A DNA stretch of 64,000 nucleotides from Macrolepiota albuminosa (lineage: Eukaryota; Basidiomycota; Agaricomycetes; Agaricales; Agaricaceae). The stretch lies in NCBI GenBank assembly GCA_027475525.1, contig JAMWFC010000114.1, forward strand, positions 248,001 to 312,000. The letters are read 5' to 3'. Under the pieces are notes generated by a model, which was not told the origin of the DNA, did no database searches, and saw only the letters and a program-made list of their open reading frames with translations. Shown here one piece after another: positions 53,039 through 62,437 of the stretch. Numbering within the stretch: the stretch's first letter is position 1; each line of letters opens with the position of its first letter. Both the position numbers and the translations under genes were made by a program.

Positions 53039-55207
53039 ATGACTGGCTCTCTTGATCCAGATCCTCCGTTCTCAGCTGCAGACGCAGGTGACTTACCTGT
53101 GCTTCAGGCTGTGAAGACGCAATCTGCGTCAGCATACCAACCCCCGCCAAAGCGGGACGAAAAGACTCCTCGCGATGTCAGCGCGAGCTATGGAATGCCT
53201 GGTGGGCTATCCGTATCACGGATGATGTCCATTGTACGACCTGGTGGAAAACCAGGAGATAGATCCGCGGTCTCAGGAGTGTCGCTGCCAGCGAGCCAAA
53301 TGCCCTCACTGATGTATCCGGTATTGCCCGAGAGCTCTTCAGCTCCCTCGGAGGGTCAACCGGACGTTACCCAGTACTCGGAAATGGTACAAGGCAGCGC
53401 GTTTGCGCATAGCACCCCATTCCGGACTGCACCTACGGAACGGCATTTGGAATATGTGGCCAATGCTGCCACTGAACCGGGACCGTCGTCGTTGACGACA
53501 CAAGTACAGAAGCAAGGACCAGCAATAGTGGTCAGTAGGGAAGACGACAATGTCGTAAGGTTGGACAAGGCGTTAACAACGCCTGGAAGTCCAGAGTTGC
53601 ACTGACGAGCCGGCAAACAGCCGCAAGTGAGGCATGACGGCCTCAGGAGAGTTATGGACTTAGAGTCCGAGTTGGAGTCCTCAGATGATGAGGAAAGCAA
53701 AAGGTCGCATTCGACCTTATCTATCCAGTTGCAGCTAGTATTGGACCGATATCTGGCGGTCGTGAAGGAATCGACGCGAAAGCGTCTTCAGCTTTATGTA
53801 GTGAAGCACTTACAGTTGCTGGCGGCTAGGAGCCACGATGTACCCCGTGCAGATTCGAGTGAATATATTGAATTGTTTGTGCGCATCTTCGAACTCGAAG
53901 TAGTGGAATACCTTAAGCGCAAAGCGGCGCGAGGGTCAGCAGTCTCAACGGCTACTCCAGCCGACTCCGTAGAATGTGAGATGAGTGTGCGCAGACGAGC
54001 GCCACTAATCGCGGACGCGATGGAATTGCTCAATGCGCCTCGTCAGGCTGATGAGTCTCAGCAAGACTACATTCGGTGCCAGAACGCCGCAAACCGTCAA
54101 CGCATTGTTAGCGGAGTGCCTCAGCAGGCATTGTCTGAGGTGGAGACTGTAACGACGACTCCGGCAGAGCCAGAGGCAGCACTTGCAGTGCAGGAGGTTA
54201 AGACACCTCGTAAGCAAGTTACAATCAAGGAAGAGGTGGACGAAGTCCACATTCTTGAGGAGCGAACGCGACCACGACGCGTAGTGCGACGCGTCCACCT
54301 AGTGGACAACTGGAATGAACACGTCAATTACCAAAGGATACGCAACCAGGACTTGCGCGATCATGGTGAGTCGTTCATTGACGACCAGGGGGTAGTCTTT
54401 GAAGGGCGTGAGGGCGTAACGCCTGTCGATGACATGCGGCGACAATTCGCGGCTTGGACTGCTGAACTGGACAGAGATCCGGGTGGTAGTGACGACAGTA
54501 GTGGTCACTACGAACGGAGGGAGCCAAATCGTCGCAATCACGACGGTGGAGATCGTGATCGTAGGAATGACGATCAGGACGATAATAATCGTCGTGACAG
54601 GGGCAGGCAGGCTGGTGGATTACCAGCAGAGCAACAAGTGAGGCAACAGCCCACTGCACGGCCGGAAAGAGTGGTCAATGAGCACCTGTTTCGCAGTCCT
54701 CGGGCATTTTCGATGCCCGCACCTCATGATTTGCGTGAAACTACGCCGGGAATGAATGAAGCGGTCAGGATCCATATGGATCATATGCATGACCACCTCA
54801 CTCGTCTGGTGGATGACTCCCTTGGAGTCAGATTTAAGTTCCCTGCTGGGGTAAGCCCCCGTAAATCTGATGGTAAGCACATACGTGCGTACGCTGGAGG
54901 ACATAGGTTCTCGCAACTGGAGGACTGGGCCATGGACGTGTGCTACCACCTTGCAGCCTGCTGCTATGGTGGAGACGACATGGACCAGGAAAGGATATTC
55001 GTGCTACACGAATTTATGGAAGGAGAGGCTCGGAATTGGTTCCGTCGCCATGTTCTCCACATTAATCGCGACAAATCGCACTGGACATTTAAAGAGGTCC
55101 TGATAGGACTGTATAATCGGTTCGTTAACGCTGCTACAATGCAGGAAGCTCGCGATGCCTTTAGAAAGGCAGTGTATGACACTAAGACTGGCGTCCAGAC
55201 CTTTTAA
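53039..55207 (+). CDS. Ty3 gag polyprotein, N-terminal and capsid part (in-frame TGA at 53603)
   Basis: ATG at 53039 opens a Pro/Ser-rich leader (MTGSLDPDPPFSAADAG). The frame meets TGA at 53603-53605 and is otherwise open in the same frame to TAA at 55207. The later part contains an acidic/Arg-rich linker (HYERREPNRRNHDGGDRD) and capsid-like sequence (FSQLEDWAMDVCYHLAACC, EFMEGEARNWFRRHVL, YNRFVNAATMQEARDAF). At 55205 capsid coding moves into the next frame with one T skipped. The in-frame TGA may be a degraded codon (CGA to TGA) or a recoded stop. It may also mean that translation starts downstream; the first downstream in-frame ATG is near 53654. Confidence 0.75.
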
Positions 55208-56540
55208 TGATGACCTTGTGGGTCATGCACAGAATATGGCCATCTATCCAGACGAATACACTATCCGCGAGACATTCCTGGACGGAATACCCGCAGACAT
55301 GAGGAGAGCGTTGATACGCGACGATAACTTGTCTCCGGAGGTCAACACTGTGACTGAATTTTTGGCGTATGCCATCCGTTATGAGCAGTCGACACGGACT
55401 GCAAACCATTATGAGCAGCATAGTTCACGCCGAGGACCAGTGAACCGTCAGGCAGTGAAGGTGGGAACCTTCCTAGCCAAGCGGACGGAGATGGAGAACA
55501 ATCGCAATCCGCGATTCGTGGTTCGCAAGACAATTCCTGGAGGCCAACGGCCTCGATCGAAACCTGCTGGACAATTGCCAGCGAAGGACAGTCGACCCGT
55601 TTCGGGTCAGAATCAAGTAGCACCAAGAGGAGTAGTGGCGCCTGCAGCGCGTATGGCGGGTAAAACTGCTGGAGTCCCAGGAGTAGGTCAGAGAAGGCCT
55701 GCCAGAGACTCCTCAGCGTGCTACAATTGTGGCAGGAGCGGGCACTTTGCTAAGGAGTGTCCCGCCCCTCCTAAGGCACACATCCAAGCGGCCCATACGG
55801 CTGCGGCACCGAGCGATGTCGTCAGTGACGACGAGGACGATGAAATCGTTGAGGAAACCGAGGAGGAGCTGCAAGCAGAGGCTGACAGGTCGGAAGTGGA
55901 TGACGCTGAGAGCGTCCAGATTGATGGCGATGAATACGTCGCAGTGGATGTGTACGACAGCGACTACTATGCTCGTGATGACGAGGAGGAACACCTGTTT
56001 GCACTGATGGAGTGCCGTGGAGATCAGCGTGTCCGAATGAGACGCGTAACCCTGCAGAAGGCAACTAATAAGTTGCAGCGGCCACACTATACTCCTGAAG
56101 AGAAGGAGTGCCTGGTCACGTATGTTGATGTCAACGGACATCCGGCATGGACGTTGTGGGACTCCGGGAGTACCACTACGGGCATTACGCCCCAGTTTGC
56201 TCACGTCAACGCGATTCGCGTTCATGAACTGGAGGAGCCCTTGATGCTCCAGCTGGGGACTGTGGGGAGTCGCGCTATGGTGCAGTTTGGCGCGGAGGTG
56301 AAAATAAAGACGTCAGGAACGTCGACGAAGGAATACGTGGATATAGCGAATTTTGATCGCTATGACATGATTATCGGTACGCTGTTCATGCGTAAGAACA
56401 AGGTGTCGCTGGATTTCGTGAACGACATGGTCGTTGTGAATGGTACGCCGCTGAAGGCGGAGAAAGTGGTGTTGAACGATACAGATGGTCGTTTGAGGCG
56501 CTATCGCGCAACTGAGAAGCGGCGTGATGAGCGCAACTGA
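55155..56540 (+). CDS. Ty3 gag C-terminus, nucleocapsid zinc knuckle and aspartic protease
   Basis: Continuation of capsid (HAQNMAIYPDEYTIRETFL, IPADMRRALIRD) in a frame one base ahead of the upstream ORF; real coding here begins near 55207. A CCHC knuckle (CYNCGRSGHFAKEC) lies at 55719-55760, followed by an acidic linker. The retropepsin active site is at 56157-56171 (WDSGST). It ends with TGA at 56538-56540 directly followed by CTAG; pol continues in the same frame. Confidence 0.85.
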   Translation: MPLERQCMTLRLASRPFNDDLVGHAQNMAIYPDEYTIRETFLDGIPADMRRALIRDDNLSPEVNTVTEFLAYAIRYEQSTRTANHYEQHSSRRGPVNRQAVKVGTFLAKRTEMENNRNPRFVVRKTIPGGQRPRSKPAGQLPAKDSRPVSGQNQVAPRGVVAPAARMAGKTAGVPGVGQRRPARDSSACYNCGRSGHFAKECPAPPKAHIQAAHTAAAPSDVVSDDEDDEIVEETEEELQAEADRSEVDDAESVQIDGDEYVAVDVYDSDYYARDDEEEHLFALMECRGDQRVRMRRVTLQKATNKLQRPHYTPEEKECLVTYVDVNGHPAWTLWDSGSTTTGITPQFAHVNAIRVHELEEPLMLQLGTVGSRAMVQFGAEVKIKTSGTSTKEYVDIANFDRYDMIIGTLFMRKNKVSLDFVNDMVVVNGTPLKAEKVVLNDTDGRLRRYRATEKRRDERN

Positions 56541-59500
56541 CTAGATGGTCGCAGGAGAGCGACTGTTCAGGAGGTGGAGGACGAACAGGCCCCACCAAAA
56601 AGCCTGCCGGCTGATTCGCCGGCTATACTGATGACTGAGGAAGAGTTTCAAGGAACTCTGAAGAAGGGGAAGCACCCGGATGTGACTGGGTGTACCAATG
56701 GAAAGCCTAAACAGGCTGTGCAGTGCAAGAATGAGCATAGTAAACGCGTGGTGGAGTCGCTGGAATGCCAGCCGACTAGCTCTCGAGTAAAGGTGGAGGA
56801 TCTCGTCAAGGACGAGGGATTCAGTACGATGGGAACTGTGGGTAGCACTAGGTCGCTAATGGATCGACCAGTGCCTCGGCCAGGAGTGCAATGGGCGTAT
56901 GACCCACGAATGCCACGGGAGTGGAACGAGTTGGTAGCGTCAATGGTGACGCAGGCTATGGGAAGTGGGCAAGCGACCCAGACGGGAGAAGTGTACCGTC
57001 ACGCACGAGAGGACGAGATATCCGAAACATTGGATATCGTATTTGACGGATTCTCGCTGAAGGCGAGGAGTGTGCAGTCGTCGGCGAGTACGACGAGGAA
57101 ACAACTGGTTGTAAGGTTGAATCCGGGAGACCTCACAGAGGAGCACGTACGTGCCTTACGGGAGCGATTTGAACCAAAGGTTCAGCCGCGTATAGCACGC
57201 GTAGCCAAAGGAAAAGGCAAGGCGTTGAGCCTTACAGAGGAGGATATTCCTCGATTGCGCCAGCAATGGCAACGGGAGTTCGCTGATATCGTCAATGGAA
57301 CGAAGGAGGAGCTTCCTCCGTGGCGGGAGGTTAATCATGAGATCAACCTCATTGACGATAACAAGCAGTACAAGTATCATTTGCCTCGCTGCCCGCGAGC
57401 ACTTCAGGATCAACTTCGTGAAAAGACGAATAGATACATAAACGCGAAGTGGTGGGAACCACGACCAGCGGTGCAAGCTGCACCATTGCTTTGTATCCCC
57501 AAGAAGGATGGAACGTTGCGGACGGCATTGGATGCGCGACAGCGCAATGATAATACCGTCAAGGATGTAACACCTCTTCCAGATCAGGAAGTGATACGAG
57601 AAGATGTCGCGACAGCGAAGTATCGGTCGAAAATCGACCTCACAGACGCGTATGAACAGGTTCGCATCCGCGAGGAGGATATACCGAAGACACTGTTCTC
57701 GTCCCTGATGGGGACGTTCGTGAGTAACATCATGCAGATTGGTGATTGTAATGCACCGGCGACATTTCAGAGGTTAATGACCTCAATCTTCCGAGATGTA
57801 ATCGGGAAGTTTATGCACGTCTATTTAGACGATATATTCATATTTTCTGACTCCATTGAGGAGCATGAGCAGCACCTACGAGTCGTATTTGAACGACTAC
57901 GGAAGGCCAGCCTCTATCTCAAATGGAAGAAGTGCGAGTTGTACGCAACGAGTATAGATTGTCTCGGTCACGTCATTGATGAGAAGGGCATTCATCCTGA
58001 TACGGATAAGCTCGACCGAATCCGAGAGTGGCGTACTCCATGCACATATAATGATATCCAACGATTTGTCGGACTGGTGAACTATATTGGCAATTTCTTG
58101 CCAGACGTCACTGCATACACTGGGCCACTTATGGCCATGACCCAGAATGGGTCACCGTTTCATTGGAGACCGCTGCATCAGCGGTGTTTTGAGATGATTA
58201 AGCGCATATGCGCGAAAACGCCGGTCATCCGGCCAATTGACCCACGCATCGACGAGCCCATCTGGCTCATTTGCGATGCGTCGAAGACTGGGGTTGGGGC
58301 CATGTTTGGCCAGGGTAAAACATGGCAGACTTGCCGACCAGCGGGATTTATGTCCCGTAAATTCACTGCTGCTCAGCAGAATTATGCTGTGCACAAGTTA
58401 GAAACACTCGCAATACTGGAAGCCCTCCTAAAGTGGGAGGATAAACTGATGGGATATAAGATCCATATTATCACGGATCACAAAGCACTAGAGTTCTTTA
58501 AGACTCAGGTGCACCTGTCTCCGCGACAACGTCGCTGGATCGACTACATGTCACGGTACCAGTTCGACATCACCTATGTAAAAGGTGAATTGAACAAAGT
58601 GGCGGATTGCCTATCTCGATATTTTGAGAGTGATACTCGAGATGACGTCCATGACGCGCATGACTATGTCCAGGTGGACAAACGTATTGACCCAGAGGGC
58701 GAGGATTTGCCTCTGCATCGATTCCATGAAATCAGGGAACATAGGGTCGAGTTACACGCCATGCGAGCGCAGGAAACACGTCGCAGTAAGCGACTGCAGG
58801 AGCAGCGAGAGACTCGCGATATCGAAGCTCAGGTGCTAGTGGACCATGAGGCCCCTCAGCCAAGGGAAGAGACGAGGCAAGAGGCGCCTATGAGAGGTAC
58901 TGATATGACGCTCCAGCAAGCGCTGGAGTCACAGGACCATACGCCTGCACCGGCCGACTTAGGCAATGCGCAATTCTGCACACGTATCCAGCAAGGATAC
59001 AAGGATGATAATCTCTTCGTAGAGATTCTGAACAATATCCAAGCGCATCCGCGCTTCAGGACGGAGCAGCAGCTTGTCTACCTTACCAGACCCACGGGGT
59101 CCAAAGTCATCTGCATTCCCCGGGAGAGGTCGTTGATTACGACTATCCTGGACCAGGCCCATAAAGTAGTGGGCCACTTCGGAACTCAGAAAACGCTGGA
59201 CTATGTGCGACGCTGGTACTGGTGGCCGCAAATGGCCAAAGAGACGAGCCAATTCTGCTCGACATGCGAGCTATGTCAACAGTCGAAAGTGTCGACTTTG
59301 AAGCCACCGGGAAAGCTGCATTCGCTACCCATCCCGGTCAAACCTTGGGATTCGATTGGGATGGACTTTATAGGTCCGTTCCCCGAGTCGAAAGGCTTTA
59401 ACTACCTCTGGGTAGTGATCTGCAGAATGACCAGTATGGTCCATCTCATTCCGGTGAGAACCACCATGACCGCGTCAGACTTGTCGTGGATCTATCTCAA

Positions 59501-60443
59501 GGAGATAGTACGTCTCCATGGACTGCCCAGCTCGATCGTGAGCGATCGAGATGCTAAGTTTACTTCCAAATGGTGGAAGGAGTTGCACAAGCTGCTAGGA
59601 GCAAAGTTGCTCATGTCGACATCGTTTCATCCGCAAACGGATGGTCAAACGGAATGTGCGAATAGAAATATCGCGCAAATCTTGCGAGCGTTCGTACGTC
59701 CTGATCAGAAGGACTGGGTGGATAGATGTCCACTCGTGGAATTCGCGATAAACGCGAGTATATCGGAAACCACAGGGTACTCACCCTTTGAACTCAACAA
59801 TGGCTACATGCCATCCATGATTCGTGAACTTCGTACGGACGAAGTTATTCATGTGGGAGTCAAGCAGTTTGCGCGCAACGCGCTAAGGAACCTGGCAGAT
59901 GCCCATGATGCGATTATAGAATCGCGCGTCTGGCAAACCAAACATGCGAATAATCGCAGACGCGAGGAACCAGACATCGGGAAAGGGAACCTAGTGTACC
60001 TTTCTACGAAGAACCTAAACCTGCCGAAAGGCAGAGCGAGTAAGTTGTGTCCAAAGTGGATTGGACCGTATAAGGTCCTTGAAGCGGAGCCGAGCACGTC
60101 TAACTACGTGCTGGAACTACCCCATGCGCTGCAAGCGCGAAGGATAGTCCCCAAATTTCATGTGTCGCTATTGCGACCGTATATGGCCAGTAGTGATGCG
60201 CTCTTTCCTAATCGAGCAACTCCGGAGCCGTATGATTTTGGAACTGGTAATGACCAGGAGTGGTTCGTAGATGACCTGATAGGTCATCGTTGGACAAGGG
60301 GAAGCCTCGAATTCGAGGTAAGGTGGAGCTTAGGTGATACTACCTGGGAACCGCTAGTAAACTGCAAAGACCTTGCAGCGATGGATAGGTATCTAGAGCT
60401 GCAGGGCGTGAAACACCCTCAGCAGCTAGCAAAACGCGCGTAA
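56541..60443 (+). CDS. Ty3 pol: reverse transcriptase, RNase H, integrase, chromodomain
   Basis: Uninterrupted 1300-codon frame continuing from the TGA at 56538. Numbering from 56541: RT with PLLCIPKKDG near residue 315 and the catalytic HVYLDD box at 426-431; RNase H with ICDASKTG near 576 and TDHKALEFF near 646; integrase HHCC finger about 873-913 (HKVVGHFG, then CSTCELC), catalytic D942, D1002 and E1038, the last two 35 residues apart as in D,D35E. The C-terminal EWFVDDLIGHRWTRGSLEF and VRWSLGDTTWEPL about 1241-1280 form a chromodomain, which in related elements guides integration to chromatin. With no ATG near the 5' end, expression by stop readthrough is likely. Confidence 0.93.
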   Translation, partial: LDGRRRATVQEVEDEQAPPKSLPADSPAILMTEEEFQGTLKKGKHPDVTGCTNGKPKQAVQCKNEHSKRVVESLECQPTSSRVKVEDLVKDEGFSTMGTVGSTRSLMDRPVPRPGVQWAYDPRMPREWNELVASMVTQAMGSGQATQTGEVYRHAREDEISETLDIVFDGFSLKARSVQSSASTTRKQLVVRLNPGDLTEEHVRALRERFEPKVQPRIARVAKGKGKALSLTEEDIPRLRQQWQREFADIVNGTKEELPPWREVNHEINLIDDNKQYKYHLPRCPRALQDQLREKTNRYINAKWWEPRPAVQAAPLLCIPKKDGTLRTALDARQRNDNTVKDVTPLPDQEVIREDVATAKYRSKIDLTDAYEQVRIREEDIPKTLFSSLMGTFVSNIMQIGDCNAPATFQRLMTSIFRDVIGKFMHVYLDDIFIFSDSIEEHEQHLRVVFERLRKASLYLKWKKCELYATSIDCLGHVIDEKGIHPDTDKLDRIREWRTPCTYNDIQRFVGLVNYIGNFLPDVTAYTGPLMAMTQNGSPFHWRPLHQRCFEMIKRICAKTPVIRPIDPRIDEPIWLICDASKTGVGAMFGQGKTWQTCRPAGFMSRKFTAAQQNYAVHKLETLAILEALLKWEDKLMGYKIHIITDHKALEFFKTQVHLSPRQRRWIDYMSRYQFDITYVKGELNKVADCLSRYFESDTRDDVHDAHDYVQVDKRIDPEGEDLPLHRFHEIREHRVELHAMRAQETRRSKRLQEQRETRDIEAQVLVDHEAPQPREETRQEAPMRGTDMTLQQALESQDHTPAPADLGNAQFCTRIQQGYKDDNLFVEILNNIQAHPRFRTEQQLVYLTRPTGSKVICIPRERSLITTILDQAHKVVGHFGTQKTLDYVRRWYWWPQMAKETSQFCSTCELCQQSKVSTLKPPGKLHSLPIPVKPWDSIGMDFIGPFPESKGFNYLWVVICRMTSMVHLIPVRTTMTASDLSWIYLKEIVRLHGLPSSIVSDRDAKFTSKWWKELHKLLGAKLLMSTSFHPQTDGQTECANRNIAQILRAFVRPDQKDWVDRCPLVEFAINASISETTGYSPFELNNGYMPSMIRELRTDEVIHVGVKQFARNALRNLADAHDAIIESRVWQTKHANNRRREEPDIGKGNLVYLSTKNLNLPKGRASKLCPKWIGPYKVLEAEPSTSNYVLELPHALQARRIVPKFHVSLLRPYMASSDALFPNRATPEPYDFGTGNDQEWFVDDLIGHRWTRGSLEFEVRWSLGDTTWEPLVNCKDLAAMDRYLELQGVKHPQQLAKRA

Positions 60444-60661
60444 TGCGCGTGTGGTGGTGGAATGTGGACGAAGTCCACTTTGATTGCCGGTAACTAACCG
60501 GGGGGCCACTAATTGTGGCTGTGATTGTAACTATTTAGGCGATTATGATCGCCGACGCGGCGCCGGGTGGCGTGTGTTTGTGGTTGTTTACACCACTGGC
60601 GGAGTTGGGAGATTGTTTTTTTTCTTTCTTTCCTCAGTCCCAATACACGTAGTCTACGTGT
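60434..60661 (+). promoter_or_regulatory. Cluster of six short hairpins between pol and the extra ORF
   Basis: Perfect stems at 60434-60450 (6 bp, covers the pol stop), 60464-60478 (6 bp), 60487-60501 (5 bp), 60505-60519 (5 bp), 60538-60553 (6 bp) and 60645-60661 (7 bp). A pyrimidine tract ending in TCCTCAG lies at 60616-60637, which could be a splice acceptor for a subgenomic mRNA of the extra ORF. Functional role is inference. Confidence 0.5.
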
Positions 60662-60670
60662 CGCTTTAGA

Positions 60671-62437
60671 ATGGCCTATTGGGGGCCGCAAAAGGGTGAT
60701 CAGAGCCGGCAAGGCTCTAGTGGAGGGGGGAGACCCCCGAATATACAGACGTCATCCCAGTTTTCCCAGTTTCCGAGGCAGCCGCCATATCCGGCGGCGA
60801 GTCAGTTGCATTCAGCGGGCGTGGCCTATCCGGGCCGCGAGGAGCCGCTCCCCTACCAAACACCCCTCCACTCGCAAGAGATGGAGGTCAATGATGATGG
60901 GCGCTATGGGCGCCCGGAGGATAGCTTGCGTCGAGAACGGTACTATCAGGAACCGTCCTCACGCTCATCTGCGTCGTATCCGACGTATGCGGGTGTGGTG
61001 ACGGGGCCGCCGTCAGTCCCATGGGCTCATCGGCCCGCAGCAGAATCGTATGAGGAGCCTGCGCCACAAGCGCAGAGTGTAGTTGGGTCAGATGTGTTGT
61101 TGGGCAGACTGGAAGCAGCGGGACAGCCAGTCCCTGCAACTGCGTCCTTTCTGCAGGACAGCTTGGCCGTGATGGTGATGGAGGGATTGCTCGACCAGAT
61201 CGAGCTGATGAAGAGGCAGCACGTCGCAGCGCTGGAGCAGATCGAGCGCGCTTCTAAGCGCAAAATCGCCACAAGTGAGGAACCGACCGCTGAGGTCAAG
61301 AGGGCGAGATATCAGCCCAGTCGACCGGTCGCTCCTCCACAGGCAAGGATGCCGTCGGAAGCGCAAGTCGCGCGCCATGAGCAGCCTCCTCAGCCCGTGG
61401 CCTCGTCATCGCGGCTACCCAAGTCGGGCCCGCAGGCCTCGTCAGAGTCGCTGGCTGCCGTCAGTGAACCCTTGGCAGGTCTGTCCTTGGGTCAGCGGGA
61501 ACCCGCATCATCTCGGGCCCCACCTAGGGGGTCCAAACCCGTCGCTGTGGCGCCAAGAGCGCCTGTTACCGTTACTCCTCGCGCTGGGCCTGGAGGGAAT
61601 ACTCTGGCGCGAAATGCGCCTGCCCCTCCGGTGGCTCAGCCACAACCAGAACCGTCCGCCCTGACCAAGTCGGGGCCGTCTCGTCAGCGTCGCGGCCGCA
61701 AGCCGCCCCTCAATGCCTCCAAATTGGAGGTTATACTCTTTCCTGCTGGCATTCCTGCACGAGCGGGAGAAGTCCAGATGTTGTTTATGCTGCCGGTGTT
61801 TGTACCAGCCCCACCAGCAAAGTACCCCGTGGTCGTCTTGACCTCAGACCCCCGTACGCCGGAGCAGTATGATGGTCTGGTAGCGACCTCGAGGGGAAAG
61901 ACTAGGCCTGATAAAGGCAAAAAACCAGTACCATCTCTGTCTGACGAGAGCGACTATGGAGAGTCGAGCTCGGAGCAGGAGGAGGACGGGGAGGAGGGGG
62001 AATCGGCCGCAGACCAATTCCAACGAGTAGCGCGCAATAAGCGCATTGCAAAGAAGAAGGCGATTCACGCCAAGGAGCTGAAGGCCCAGAAGTCGAGGGC
62101 CGAGGACGAATGTTCGGGGAGGATCCCCGATGGCTTGGGGGTGAAGGTGTGGGGTCCGCTCGATATCGAGCGAATGAATTCGTGCTTTAGAGGAGCACTC
62201 AGCCATTGCACCTATTATTCGTATGCCACGAATACGGTGTTGATGGGAGCTGACGCCAATAGAGCGGCGTCATATGAGTATTCCTCTGGCCATCCTGCCC
62301 ACATCCCGGGCACGATTGTGTATAAGCACGCCCCACGCGGTCTTCCCTGCACTCCTATTCCTCTGGCCATCCTGCCCACATCCCGGGCACGATTGTGTAT
62401 AAGCACGCCCCACGCGGTCTTCCCTGCACTCCTCTAG
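60671..62437 (+). CDS. Extra ORF downstream of pol, N-terminal part
   Basis: ATG at 60671. Pro/Gln/Ser-rich start (MAYWGPQKGDQSRQGSSGG), then a predicted coiled coil (SLAVMVMEGLLDQIELMKRQ to EQIERASKRK) with basic clusters KRK and KRAR spaced like a bipartite nuclear signal. A Pro-rich linker, an RQRRGRKPP AT-hook-like patch, an acidic Glu run, then KRIAKKKAIHAKELKAQKSR and a folded-looking region GVKVWGPLDIERMNSCFRG. It reaches HAPRGLPCTP, where a 77-bp tandem duplication changes frame and ends the ORF. No signal peptide or membrane segment is seen, so it is not an obvious envelope protein. Family not recognised. Confidence 0.7.
   Translation: MAYWGPQKGDQSRQGSSGGGRPPNIQTSSQFSQFPRQPPYPAASQLHSAGVAYPGREEPLPYQTPLHSQEMEVNDDGRYGRPEDSLRRERYYQEPSSRSSASYPTYAGVVTGPPSVPWAHRPAAESYEEPAPQAQSVVGSDVLLGRLEAAGQPVPATASFLQDSLAVMVMEGLLDQIELMKRQHVAALEQIERASKRKIATSEEPTAEVKRARYQPSRPVAPPQARMPSEAQVARHEQPPQPVASSSRLPKSGPQASSESLAAVSEPLAGLSLGQREPASSRAPPRGSKPVAVAPRAPVTVTPRAGPGGNTLARNAPAPPVAQPQPEPSALTKSGPSRQRRGRKPPLNASKLEVILFPAGIPARAGEVQMLFMLPVFVPAPPAKYPVVVLTSDPRTPEQYDGLVATSRGKTRPDKGKKPVPSLSDESDYGESSSEQEEDGEEGESAADQFQRVARNKRIAKKKAIHAKELKAQKSRAEDECSGRIPDGLGVKVWGPLDIERMNSCFRGALSHCTYYSYATNTVLMGADANRAASYEYSSGHPAHIPGTIVYKHAPRGLPCTPIPLAILPTSRARLCISTPHAVFPALL
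62279..62432. repeat. Exact 77-bp-period tandem duplication splitting the extra ORF
   Basis: Bases from 62279 recur without mismatch at offset 77 (78 matching positions). Because 77 is not a multiple of three it shifts the frame; counting only one copy makes the two ORF parts one continuous frame of 983 codons including stop. Confidence 0.92.

Noticed and set aside
55202..55210. Programmed +1 frameshift as in Ty3
   Set aside because: It lies inside capsid coding, not between gag and pol, and single-base errors at homopolymers are common in this window.
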